From Erythrobacteraceae bacterium Alg239-R51 (GTDB lineage: Bacteria; Pseudomonadota; Alphaproteobacteria; Sphingomonadales; Sphingomonadaceae), in contig CAMZOI010000001.1 in NCBI GenBank assembly GCA_947331495.1, positions 1,054,001 to 1,118,000 of the forward strand: a DNA stretch of 64,000 bases. Direction: 5' to 3'. Within the stretch, counting starts at the first letter, position 1; each line of letters begins with the position of its first letter. Both the position numbers and the translations under genes were made by a program. This document shows positions 20,721-27,591 of this stretch, piece by piece. The notes beneath the pieces are model-generated. The model was given only the letters and a program-made list of their open reading frames with translations, was not told the origin of the DNA and did no database searches.

Positions 20721-22271
20721 ATGCCGGTTGCCAGTCCCATGACGTTCGATGATTTCTCACGCCGGTGGGCGAAGGAAAAACCCGATGCCGTTGCGCTGGA
20801 GCAGAATGGCGAGGCCGTCAGCTTCCGCGAACTTGAAGAGCGCACGCGGAAGATCGTTGCGATGCTGGCCGAGATGGGAGTGGTCAAGGGCGATCGGATC
20901 GCTTGGCTCGGCAAGAACTCGAAGCACTATTTCGAACTTTTCTATGCCGCCGGACGCGTTGGTGTGGTGATGGTGCCGATCGGCTGGCGGTTGGCAGCCC
21001 CAGAGGTCGCCTACATTCTATCGGATACCGGGGCGAAGCTGCTGTTCACCGGCGACGGGCTCGAGCAGTTGTCCGAGAAATCCTGCGCGCAGATGGAGAG
21101 TGCACCGACGGTCGTCGAACCGCGCCGAGCCGAGGAAGCGATCGAACAGGCACCGGCCGATCCGCTCGATCCCGCCGGTCCGGACGATCCCGTGCTTCAG
21201 CTTTACACGTCCGGGACTACCGGAAATCCCAAGGGCGCGGTGCTGACAAATCGCAACCTGTTTTCGCTGCGCCTGCCTGCCGAGAGCGCCGATCTGCCAT
21301 GGTCGAGCTGGGATGATGACGAGGCAATCCTGGTCTGCATGCCGTGCGCGCATATTGGCGGCACGGGTCTCGGCATCATGGCGATGGCTGCGGGCATTCG
21401 CGCCATCATCCAGGCCGAATTCACGCCGGACGGCGTTCTTGATGCGTTCGAACAGGGCATCACGCGACTTTTCATCGTGCCTGCCGCGCTGCAGATGGTC
21501 GTGCAGCATCCGCGCGCAAGAACGACCGACATGTCGGCGGTCAGATACGTCTTGTACGGGGCCGCGCCGATCCCGCTCGACCTTCTGCGCGAAGCGGTAA
21601 AGACCATACCCGAGGCTGGATTCCTGCAGTGCTACGGCATGACCGAAACAACCGGTACGATCGCGATCCTGCCTCCCGACGACCATGAACTTGACGGCAA
21701 TCCTCGGATGCGCAGCGCCGGAAAGGCCGTGCCGGGCGTCGAACTGAAGGTCGTGGGTGAGGAAGGACAGGAGCTGCAGCGCGGCGAGGTCGGCGAACTG
21801 GTCTGCAAGAGTACGTCGAACATGGTAGGATACTGGAACCTGCCTGAAGCGACCGACAGCGCTCTCGTCGATGGATGGATGCATACCGGGGATGCCGCCT
21901 ATATGGACGATGACGGTTATGTTTTCATCCAGGACCGGATAAAGGACATGATCATCTCGGGCGGGGAGAACGTTTATCCTGCGCAGGTCGAAAGTGCGAT
22001 TTATGGGCACCCGTCAGTCGCGGAAGTGGCAGTGGTCGGCGTTCCGGACGATACCTGGGGCGAAGCCGTCAAGGCTTGCGTGGTTCCCAAGCCTGGAGAA
22101 GAGGTCGACGAAGGCGACATCATTCGATGGACGAAAGAGCGGCTGGCCGGGTTCAAGGTCCCCAAGACGGTGGATGTGATCGAAACCATGCCGCGTAATG
22201 CGAGTGGCAAGATCCTTCGCCGCGAGTTGCGTGCGCCCTACTGGGAAGGGCGCGAGCGACAAATCAATTGA
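20721..22271 (+). CDS. Acyl-CoA synthetase (AMP-dependent ligase)
   Basis: The 516-residue enzyme of the ANL superfamily makes an acyl-adenylate and then an acyl-CoA. Motifs visible are LYTSGTTGNPKGAVLTN (A3), YGMTETTG (A5), WMHTGDAAYMDDDGY with RIKDMIISGGENVYP (A7/A8) and the catalytic lysine in NASGKILRREL (A10). The acyl substrate is probably a fatty acid. The ATG at 20721 follows GGAG by six bases; ATG codons at 20709 and, in longer frame, 20637 are possible. The stop overlaps the start of the DUF938 gene by four bases. Confidence 0.91.
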   Translation: MPVASPMTFDDFSRRWAKEKPDAVALEQNGEAVSFRELEERTRKIVAMLAEMGVVKGDRIAWLGKNSKHYFELFYAAGRVGVVMVPIGWRLAAPEVAYILSDTGAKLLFTGDGLEQLSEKSCAQMESAPTVVEPRRAEEAIEQAPADPLDPAGPDDPVLQLYTSGTTGNPKGAVLTNRNLFSLRLPAESADLPWSSWDDDEAILVCMPCAHIGGTGLGIMAMAAGIRAIIQAEFTPDGVLDAFEQGITRLFIVPAALQMVVQHPRARTTDMSAVRYVLYGAAPIPLDLLREAVKTIPEAGFLQCYGMTETTGTIAILPPDDHELDGNPRMRSAGKAVPGVELKVVGEEGQELQRGEVGELVCKSTSNMVGYWNLPEATDSALVDGWMHTGDAAYMDDDGYVFIQDRIKDMIISGGENVYPAQVESAIYGHPSVAEVAVVGVPDDTWGEAVKACVVPKPGEEVDEGDIIRWTKERLAGFKVPKTVDVIETMPRNASGKILRRELRAPYWEGRERQIN

Positions 22272-23011
22272 AGCGTCATGCCCCCGCTACCGCGCGCAAT
22301 TCAGAACCCTTGGCGCAGGTTCTTGCGCACGAATTGCCCGAAAGCGGTCTCGTGCTCGAAATCGCCAGCGGAACCGGCGAGCACGCGGTCTTCATGGCCA
22401 GACGCTTTCCCATGCTCGACTGGCAGCCGAGCGATGTCGATCTCGAAGCCCTATGCTCGGTGAATGCCTGGGCTGACGAATCAGGCCTGAACAATCTGCG
22501 CCCGGGCGTGGCGCTGAACTCAGCGATGCCGGATTGGCCGGTGGAGCGGACCGATGCCGTGTTGTGCGTGAACATCGACTCTAACAGTTATGGCCAAGAG
22601 GAATCAGCAGGTTATCGAAAATACGATGCCTGCGTCTGCATCAACATGGTCCACATAAGCGACTGGGAAGCGACGGTCGGGCTGTTTAGAGGGTGCTCGA
22701 AATACCTAGCTGAGGACGCGCCAATCGTACTGTATGGGCCGTATTTCGAAGATGATGTTGAGACTGCTCCATCGAACTTGGTCTTCGACCACTCCTTGAA
22801 AGAACGCAATCCGGCTTGGGGACTTAGAAGGGTGGCTGACGTGGACTGTGTTGCAAATGATTGGGGATTTAGGCGCACAAGAAGGGTGCGAATGCCAGCC
22901 AACAATCTCACGCTGGTTTACCGAAGAAAATCTGCATACGGAGTAAGAGACGCTGTTAGTGCGGAACGTCAGCTTTTGTCAGTTTCAACGAAAAAGCAGA
23001 CCGACAGCTAG
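22268..23011 (+). CDS. Hybrid DUF938 SAM-dependent methyltransferase-like protein
   Basis: The 247-residue protein is a chimera. Residues 1-102 are the native DUF938 N-terminal half, including the SAM-binding LEIASGTGEHAVF and TDAVLCVN. Residues 103-126 are an insert coded by the 52-bp repeat and following bases, and from 127 (MVHISDWEAT) a foreign DUF938 C-terminal half follows in frame, ending NNLTLVYRRK plus a 26-residue tail. The foreign part uses AGA/AGG arginine codons often and is visibly poorer in GC. DUF938 proteins are putative methyltransferases of unknown substrate. The start, a TTG at 22268, overlaps the acyl-CoA ligase stop. Confidence 0.8.
   Translation: MKRHAPATARNSEPLAQVLAHELPESGLVLEIASGTGEHAVFMARRFPMLDWQPSDVDLEALCSVNAWADESGLNNLRPGVALNSAMPDWPVERTDAVLCVNIDSNSYGQEESAGYRKYDACVCINMVHISDWEATVGLFRGCSKYLAEDAPIVLYGPYFEDDVETAPSNLVFDHSLKERNPAWGLRRVADVDCVANDWGFRRTRRVRMPANNLTLVYRRKSAYGVRDAVSAERQLLSVSTKKQTDS
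22577..22628 (+). repeat. Left copy of 52-bp direct repeat flanking the insertion
   Basis: The left copy begins GACTCTAACAG and ends AATACGATG. It matches the right copy (24914-24965) without gaps at 44 of 52 positions. The coding sequence after it is clearly less similar between the copies. It is translated within the hybrid DUF938 protein as part of its extra segment. Confidence 0.8.
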
Positions 23012-23088
23012 GGACCCAATTGCAGACGCTGGCGATGGATACACAGAATCCGATAGTTCGTTAGAGTGAAATCGCTCGTAAATCTCGC

Positions 23089-23367
23089 TCAACGATAAAA
23101 TTCGACCTTAAATTGTACGTGGCCCCTGGGTCTGACGAAATGCACTTGTCGAGGCTCAATAATGACGTATTCACCTGCTTTAATCGCACTAACCTGATCC
23201 GGCTTTCCTGGAACGTGATAATTAAGATTGCCGGCGATCACGCATAGCTTGCCCCATACTCCGGCCTTGAGGTCGTGCTCTGATGTAAGCTTATCAGGAA
23301 CTGTCTGTTCACTAAAAAGCGGCGATTCCGAATATTTGTGCACATCATCTGGCAGATCTTTCGCCAT
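23089..23367 (-). CDS. DUF1971 (TehB/YeaR-like) protein
   Basis: The 92-residue protein is a small cupin-like domain. SPLFSEQTVPDKLTSEHDLK, AGVWGKLCVIAGNLNY, and VIIEPRQVHFV...KVEFYR follow the DUF1971 pattern, the domain found in E. coli YeaR and at the end of some TehB proteins. YeaR expression in E. coli responds to nitrate and nitric oxide, which fits the globin and Rrf2 neighbours. The biochemical role is unknown. It starts at an ATG two bases after the stop of the membrane protein gene on the same strand, so the three minus-strand genes of the insertion look like one operon. Confidence 0.85.
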   Translation of the reverse strand: MAKDLPDDVHKYSESPLFSEQTVPDKLTSEHDLKAGVWGKLCVIAGNLNYHVPGKPDQVSAIKAGEYVIIEPRQVHFVRPRGHVQFKVEFYR

Positions 23368-23369
23368 GT

Positions 23370-23828
23370 CTAATCCCCTATGCCTATGAATAAGCAGATT
23401 ATCAGTATCCCGACGCTGAAAAGGGCAACCGCAAGCGGCACGATCAATATCTGACCATAAACCGCCCTTTTATCCATCAGACCGGTCCAGGTATCGAGCA
23501 TTTTGCCCTGTTCGAGCGGCGATTCGGTTTCTTTCCCTGCCTGACGTGCGCCAATCCTCGCCACGCCGAAATATACGGCGGTGTAAAGCGCGGAGACAAC
23601 AATAGCGAAACGAGCGGCGCCACTGCCGCCTGTCGCGGCGAAGATGGCTGCAAAGAACACCGCATAACAGGCCAGCATCGCCGTCCACACCTCACGCGGA
23701 AGTTGAAAACCTGCGTTTTTCGGCGCGACAGGCGCCGCGGCCAAAGGCTGGAGTATGCTCTCTAGCGGCTGAAGCTCCGCCTCCAAAACGGCTTCCCGTT
23801 CGGCTACTATCGATCGCTCTTCAAACAT
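23370..23828 (-). CDS. Hypothetical membrane protein in the globin operon
   Basis: The 152-residue protein has three likely transmembrane helices (about residues 50-66, 72-92 and 128-148) after an acidic N-terminal region with EREAVLEAELQPLESILQ. No family is recognised. Its start overlaps the stop of the truncated haemoglobin gene by eight bases and the DUF1971 gene follows after two bases, so it is expressed with both. A link to nitric oxide or respiratory stress is inferred only from these neighbours. Confidence 0.72.
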   Translation of the reverse strand: MFEERSIVAEREAVLEAELQPLESILQPLAAAPVAPKNAGFQLPREVWTAMLACYAVFFAAIFAATGGSGAARFAIVVSALYTAVYFGVARIGARQAGKETESPLEQGKMLDTWTGLMDKRAVYGQILIVPLAVALFSVGILIICLFIGIGD

Positions 23829-24300
23829 GAGGGAGGTTCCTTCCTGCTTTGGATCCGGACATGCCGTCCCGCCGGATAGAGATTCCGGTCAGGAGGCTAT
23901 CGGCGATGGCGCGCGCTCGTTCGGCGACGAGCGCGGTGCCTTCGGGCTGCGCCCCGAGTGCGTCCAAGGTTGTGTAGAAAAGCTCGAGCCAGCGCGCGAA
24001 ATGGGATTCTTCAAGACCAGGGATCGCCATGTGCTTGACCATCGGATTTCCCGAAAACTCCCCGCTATTGAAGAGTATGGAACGCCAGAAAGTTTTCATC
24101 CGCTCAAGATGCTGGGGCCAGTCAGAGATGCGTTCGGCGAAGATCGGGGCCAGCAGCTCATCCTCCCGAATACGGCCGTAAAAGCGCTCCACCATGAGCG
24201 ACACGAACTGCTCATCGATACCCAGTGCCACGGCTTGCGCGCGCTTTGCTGCCCTTACAGCATGTACTCGCTCTCGTGATTTCTCGGCTGCGGTATGCAT
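23821..24300 (-). CDS. Group III truncated haemoglobin
   Basis: The 159-residue protein is a group III (TrHb3, Ctb-like) truncated globin. LMVERFYGRIREDELLAPIF is the opening helix block, WPQHLERMKTFWRSIL the middle, and HFARWLELFYTTLD holds the proximal histidine region. Such globins bind oxygen and nitric oxide and can help NO resistance. It starts at an ATG at 24298-24300, with an NsrR-like gene divergently 82 bases away and a perfect palindrome in between. It is the first gene of a three-gene minus-strand set. Confidence 0.9.
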   Translation of the reverse strand: MHTAAEKSRERVHAVRAAKRAQAVALGIDEQFVSLMVERFYGRIREDELLAPIFAERISDWPQHLERMKTFWRSILFNSGEFSGNPMVKHMAIPGLEESHFARWLELFYTTLDALGAQPEGTALVAERARAIADSLLTGISIRRDGMSGSKAGRNLPHV

Positions 24301-24318
24301 CTGAAACTCGTCATAAAG

Positions 24319-24335
24319 AGGTATATAGTATACCT
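24319..24335. promoter_or_regulatory. Perfect palindrome, candidate NsrR-type operator
   Basis: AGGTATA-TAG-TATACCT is a perfect inverted repeat with seven-base arms and a three-base centre. It lies in the 81-base divergent promoter region between the globin and the Rrf2 gene. TATTAT at 24335-24340 is a possible -10 element for the Rrf2 gene, and TATAAT read on the minus strand (24336-24341) one for the globin operon. Rrf2 regulators bind AT-rich palindromes, so self- and operon control is inferred. Confidence 0.55.
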
Positions 24336-24381
24336 ATTATAGTGCGTTGGAGAGAAAAGCAATATCTGATATGCCTGTTTC

Positions 24382-24816
24382 ATGCAGATGAACCTTCGAA
24401 CCGATTATGCCTTGCGAATGCTCATGGCCCTTGCCGCCAAGGATGAGGTGGTGTCGATCGACTGGCTGGCCGATCACTACGACATCTCGCGCAATCATCT
24501 CGCAAAAGTCGCGCAAGAGCTGGTCGCCGCAGGCTATGTCGCATCGCTGCGAGGAAGAGGCGGCGGTCTGCGTCTGGCGCAGCCTCCAGCGGAGATAAAT
24601 GTGGGCGAGGTGGTCCGCAGATTGGAAAATCTCACGGGCTTCGTTGCCTGCATGGGCGGAAAGGAGAATTGCGTGATTGATGGTGCATGTGGCCTGAAGC
24701 CCGCGCTAGCTGGCGCTATTGAAGCCTTTCTGACGCACCTCGATCAGTTCGATCTGTCACAGATTACAGCGTCGCAATCACGGCTACTTCGTCGATTAGA
24801 TCCCGAGCGAGCCTGA
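24382..24816 (+). CDS. nsrR: Rrf2 family regulator, NsrR-like
   Basis: The 144-residue protein begins MQMNLRTDYALRMLMALA, the usual Rrf2 start, with a winged helix (YDISRNHLAKVAQELVAAGY) and RGRGGGLRLA wing. Three cysteines at 90, 97 and 103 (C-x6-C-x5-C, in CMGGKENCVIDGACGL) correspond to the iron-sulfur ligands of NsrR, which loses repression when its cluster reacts with nitric oxide. The globin and DUF1971 genes divergent from it fit that role. The symbol is assigned on cysteine pattern and context; another Rrf2 type such as IscR is less likely. Confidence 0.82.
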   Translation: MQMNLRTDYALRMLMALAAKDEVVSIDWLADHYDISRNHLAKVAQELVAAGYVASLRGRGGGLRLAQPPAEINVGEVVRRLENLTGFVACMGGKENCVIDGACGLKPALAGAIEAFLTHLDQFDLSQITASQSRLLRRLDPERA

Positions 24817-24913
24817 GCCAAGTATCGTCCGCTTTCCACCCATTCTCGGCAATTAGGCAAATTGTCGAAGGGCCTGAAAGCGGATTTTCGAGACAATATC
24901 GCTTTTCAGGTTA

Positions 24914-24965
24914 GACTCTGACAGTTGTGGCTCAGAGAAATCAGCAAGTTATCAAGAATACGATG
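24914..24965 (+). repeat. Right copy of 52-bp direct repeat flanking the insertion
   Basis: The right copy begins GACTCTGACAG and ends AATACGATG; eight of 52 bases differ from the left copy (22577-22628). It directly precedes the displaced native 3' half of the DUF938 gene. The bases after it (24966-24979) look like a frame-shifted version of the conserved DAVVCVN coding segment, with one extra and one missing base. Confidence 0.78.
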
Positions 24966-24982
24966 ACCGTGGTCGCGTAAAC

Positions 24983-25270
24983 ATGATCCATATCAGCGCG
25001 TGGGAGGCAACCGAGGGCCTGTTTGCCGGGGCTGCCGAACTGGTGGATGCCCAAGCTCCGCTCATCGTTTACGGGCCGTTTTTCGAGGCACATGTCGAGA
25101 CAGCGCCGTCAAATGCAGCCTTCGACCAAGACCTGAGATGTCGTGACCCGCGCTGGGGTCTGCGCCATCTTGTCGACATCGACAAACTGGCAGAGGACGA
25201 GTGTTTCAAAAGGACTGCGCGATACGTCATGCCGGCAAACAACCTTACGCTGGTTTATCGGCGAAAATGA
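24983..25270 (+). pseudogene. Displaced 3' half of the native DUF938 gene
   Basis: The sequence encodes 95 residues from MIHISAWEATEGLF to NNLTLVYRRK, the C-terminal half of a DUF938 protein with the GC-rich codon use of the surrounding chromosome. It lacks the SAM-binding N-terminal half and has no Shine-Dalgarno of note before its ATG, so it is most likely a remnant. Placed directly after codon 102 of the gene at 22268 it completes a normal DUF938 protein. It has about the same layout as, but clearly different sequence from, the foreign C-terminal half now in use. Confidence 0.8.
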
Positions 25271-25273
25271 AAA

Positions 25274-25295
25274 AGCCCGCCAATACGGGCGGGCT
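25274..25295 (-). terminator. Rho-independent terminator for the entericidin-like genes
   Basis: AGCCCGCC and GGCGGGCT form an eight-base stem around a six-base loop. Read on the minus strand the stem is followed by a run of T residues, and it lies 25 bases after the stop of the minus-strand small lipoprotein gene at 25320. On the plus strand no T run follows, so it serves the leftward transcript. Confidence 0.8.
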
Positions 25296-25319
25296 CTTCC
25301 AACATAGGTTTGCGACGCG

Positions 25320-25448
25320 TCAGATTTCCTCGTCGACCTCATTAGCGACGGATTCGATGTCCTCGCCCGCACCATCGATCGTGTTGCAAGCGGCGGCGCT
25401 GAGGCCGAGTACCGTTGCACCGAAAGCGAGAATGAGTTTGCGTACCAT
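25320..25448 (-). CDS. Entericidin-like small lipoprotein (second of a tandem pair)
   Basis: The 42-residue peptide starts MVRKLILAFGATVLGLSAAAC and has a lipobox (AAAC21), then NTIDGAGEDIESVANEVDEE. This is the layout of entericidin A/B family peptides: a lipidated cysteine followed by NT-x-x-G-x-G-x-D and a short helix. In E. coli, EcnA and EcnB form an antidote/bacteriolysin pair. A second, similar peptide is encoded just upstream on the same strand, 18 bases away. A terminator follows. Confidence 0.82.
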   Translation of the reverse strand: MVRKLILAFGATVLGLSAAACNTIDGAGEDIESVANEVDEEI

Positions 25449-25466
25449 TGTCTTGTCTCCTGCTTT

Positions 25467-25595
25467 TCAGGTTTCTTCGTCGACCTCGTTGGCGACCGAT
25501 TGTAGATCCTGGCCTAGCCCACGAACAGTATTGCATGCCGAAACTGCGAATAGCAGCGATGTCGTTCCCACAGCAAATATCAGTTTTTTCAGCAT
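25467..25595 (-). CDS. Entericidin-like small lipoprotein (first of a tandem pair)
   Basis: The 42-residue peptide starts MLKKLIFAVGTTSLLFAVSAC with a lipobox (VSAC21), then NTVRGLGQDLQSVANEVDEE. It has the same length as the downstream peptide and shares the tail SVANEVDEE with it, so the two arose by tandem duplication. The NT-x-x-G-x-G-x-D pattern after the cysteine is that of entericidins. Whether one copy is toxic and the other protective, as in E. coli, cannot be read from the sequence. Confidence 0.82.
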   Translation of the reverse strand: MLKKLIFAVGTTSLLFAVSACNTVRGLGQDLQSVANEVDEET

Positions 25596-25716
25596 GATCC
25601 GTTCTTCTCAATAGGCCATTGCTGGCATCTGCTCCTCCACGAACGGCCAGCCCATGTCGCTGTTCCCGCTGGTGCGAGCGCTTGCGACGCAAACCCTCCG
25701 TGTCGATATACGACCG

Positions 25717-25953
25717 ATGATCGATCGAGCCAACGCATTCCTGACTTTCGCAAGTCAGGCCGAGACCGTAGCTCTATGGGGTATTGGTGCCATGCTGCTT
25801 GCAGGAATATGCCTGTTCATGGAGCGCCGGCGCATGAAGCGCGCCGCCATCGATCGCATAGGATGGGTTCCCTGGACGGGCCTGTTTCTGACTTTCGCAG
25901 TACTTGGCGGAGGACTGCTGGCGGTCGCAGTGCCGGGGCTGTTCCAGGCCTAG
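25717..25953 (+). CDS. Hypothetical two-helix membrane protein
   Basis: The 78-residue protein has two likely transmembrane helices (TVALWGIGAMLLAGICLFM and WTGLFLTFAVLGGGLLAVAV) joined by a basic loop RRRMKRAAIDRIGWVP. No family is recognised. The ATG at 25717 is preferred because the sequence from a possible start at 25654 is not membrane-like, but its Shine-Dalgarno is weak. The stop TAG overlaps the stop of the convergent cpaF gene (shared CTAG). Confidence 0.6.
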   Translation: MIDRANAFLTFASQAETVALWGIGAMLLAGICLFMERRRMKRAAIDRIGWVPWTGLFLTFAVLGGGLLAVAVPGLFQA

Positions 25954-27476
25954 AGACAGGCTTCGAGATAGGCCTGGTCGAACCCGAACTGGCGCGCTTT
26001 CTCCAGCGTGTAAGGACGCAGGCCGCTCGAGCGGAACTCGCCGATGATCTTGCCATCATCGCTTTCGTCCAGATATTCGAACTTGAACAGTTCCTGGGTC
26101 ACGATGACGTCGCCTTCCATGCCGATCACCTCCGTAACATTGGTAGTGCGGCGGGAACCGTCGCGAAGGCGCTTCACCTGCACGATCAGATCGACCGATT
26201 CCGCGATCTGGCGGCTGATGGCCTCCTTCGGAATCTTGATGTCGCCCATGAGGATCATGTTCTCCATACGGCCTAGGCATTCGCGCGGGCTGTTGGCGTG
26301 AAGCGTACACATCGATCCATCGTGGCCGGTGTTCATCGCGGCCAGGAGGTCGAAACATTCCGCGCCACGGATTTCGCCCAGGATGATGCGGTCGGGGCGC
26401 ATGCGCAGGGCGTTCTTCACGAGGTCGCCAATGGTGATTGCACCTTGGCCTTCAAGGTTCGGCGGACGCGTTTCGAGCGGTAGCCAGTGCGGCTGCTGGA
26501 GGCGAAGTTCGGCCGCATCTTCGATCGTAAGAACGCGCTCGCCCGGGTCGATCATTTTCGACAAGGCGTTGAGCATCGTTGTCTTGCCCGAACCGGTACC
26601 GCCGGAAATGACGATATTCATCCGGCAAGCGCCCGCAATCTTGAGCGCGGTGCACATCTTCTCGCTCATCGATCCGAAGCCTTGAAGCATGTCGAGCGTG
26701 ATTGGTTTCTCGGAGAACTTGCGGATCGAAATGGCCGTGCCCTTGAGCGAGAGCGGCGGCACGATGACGTTGACGCGGCTCCCGTCCTTGAGACGGGCGT
26801 CGGCCAGCGGCGTGGTCTGGTCGACCCGGCGACCGACCTGATTGACGATGCGCTGCGCGATCTGGAACAGGTGCTGCTCATCACGAAACCTGATCGGAGC
26901 GATGATCAGCTTACCGCCTTTTTCGATGTAGGTCTGATCCGGCCCGTTCACCATGATGTCCGAGACATCGGGATCGTTCAGCAATTCCTCGAGCGGTCCG
27001 AAGCCGAGCAATTCATCGACCAGCACCTTTTCGAGCGCAAACTGTTCGCGCCGGTTGAGCGTGACTTTCAGCTCCGCCAGCACTTCCATGATGATCGGGC
27101 GAAATTCCTCGGACAATTCGTCCTTGGTCAGTGTCGCAGCCGCTTCGGGATCTACCCGTTCGAGCAGCCGCGGCAGTACCTGCTCCTTGATCTTGTGAAC
27201 GCTGGCCTCGAACCCGCCGACTTCGGAGTCACCCGAATGGGTCGAATTCATGCGCTCCGAAAGACGAGCCATCGCCTCGCTGTTGGGACCGCCTGTGCTC
27301 GAATCGGAACCCTGATTTTCCGGAAGGGGGGGGAACTGCTCGCCGCCGGTGGGCTGATCCTCGTCCTTGGGAGACGGAGCCGGGGTGCCTCCGCGCATCG
27401 GCTTGGCGACACCGAACTGCGGACGTGCACCGGCGCCCATGCCTGCCGATCCGTTCTTGCGTCCGAATGCACTCAT
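25950..27476 (-). CDS. cpaF: CpaF/TadA-type secretion ATPase
   Basis: The 508-residue ATPase of the type II/IV secretion family powers Flp/Tad pilus assembly. The Walker A motif GGTGSGKTT lies at about 290-298, followed by the Asp box GEIRGAECFDLL and His box MCTLHANSPRECL. A 100-residue low-complexity N-terminus (MSAFGRKNGSAG, proline- and glycine-rich) is usual for CpaF. The start at 27476 gives this N-terminus. No other tad/cpa genes are in the window, so it may be separated from its cluster. A run of eight C residues on the coding strand lies at 27326-27333. Confidence 0.92.
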   Translation of the reverse strand: MSAFGRKNGSAGMGAGARPQFGVAKPMRGGTPAPSPKDEDQPTGGEQFPPLPENQGSDSSTGGPNSEAMARLSERMNSTHSGDSEVGGFEASVHKIKEQVLPRLLERVDPEAAATLTKDELSEEFRPIIMEVLAELKVTLNRREQFALEKVLVDELLGFGPLEELLNDPDVSDIMVNGPDQTYIEKGGKLIIAPIRFRDEQHLFQIAQRIVNQVGRRVDQTTPLADARLKDGSRVNVIVPPLSLKGTAISIRKFSEKPITLDMLQGFGSMSEKMCTALKIAGACRMNIVISGGTGSGKTTMLNALSKMIDPGERVLTIEDAAELRLQQPHWLPLETRPPNLEGQGAITIGDLVKNALRMRPDRIILGEIRGAECFDLLAAMNTGHDGSMCTLHANSPRECLGRMENMILMGDIKIPKEAISRQIAESVDLIVQVKRLRDGSRRTTNVTEVIGMEGDVIVTQELFKFEYLDESDDGKIIGEFRSSGLRPYTLEKARQFGFDQAYLEACL

Positions 27477-27591
27477 TATTCCATGTCCCCAAGTGACCAA
27501 AGGCGGGTTGCGCGAAGGCGACCGGCGTAGTTCCCAGCGTTAAGGTTAAAGTTTTGATATTGTCCTAACAGACCCTTCGGTTTGCCCGGGG

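Larger units (their letters stand above)
22574..24982. mobile_element. 2,409-bp insertion splitting a DUF938 gene, with cargo and no recombinase
   Basis: Joining 22573 to 24983 rebuilds an uninterrupted DUF938 protein of 197 residues (TDAVLCVN followed directly by MIHISAWEAT). The insertion length, 2,409 bases, is a multiple of three. AACAT occurs at both junctions (22571-22575 and 24980-24984). Inside are a foreign DUF938 3' half, a DUF1971 gene, a membrane protein gene, a truncated haemoglobin gene and an Rrf2 gene. A 52-bp repeat lies at each end in direct orientation. No integrase, transposase or terminal inverted repeat is visible. The interpretation as a mobile or recombined cassette is inference. 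Confidence 0.65.

Noticed and set aside
24983-25270. The displaced DUF938 3' half as an independent gene
   Set aside because: It has no SAM-binding part and no good ribosome binding site; it completes the upstream gene exactly.
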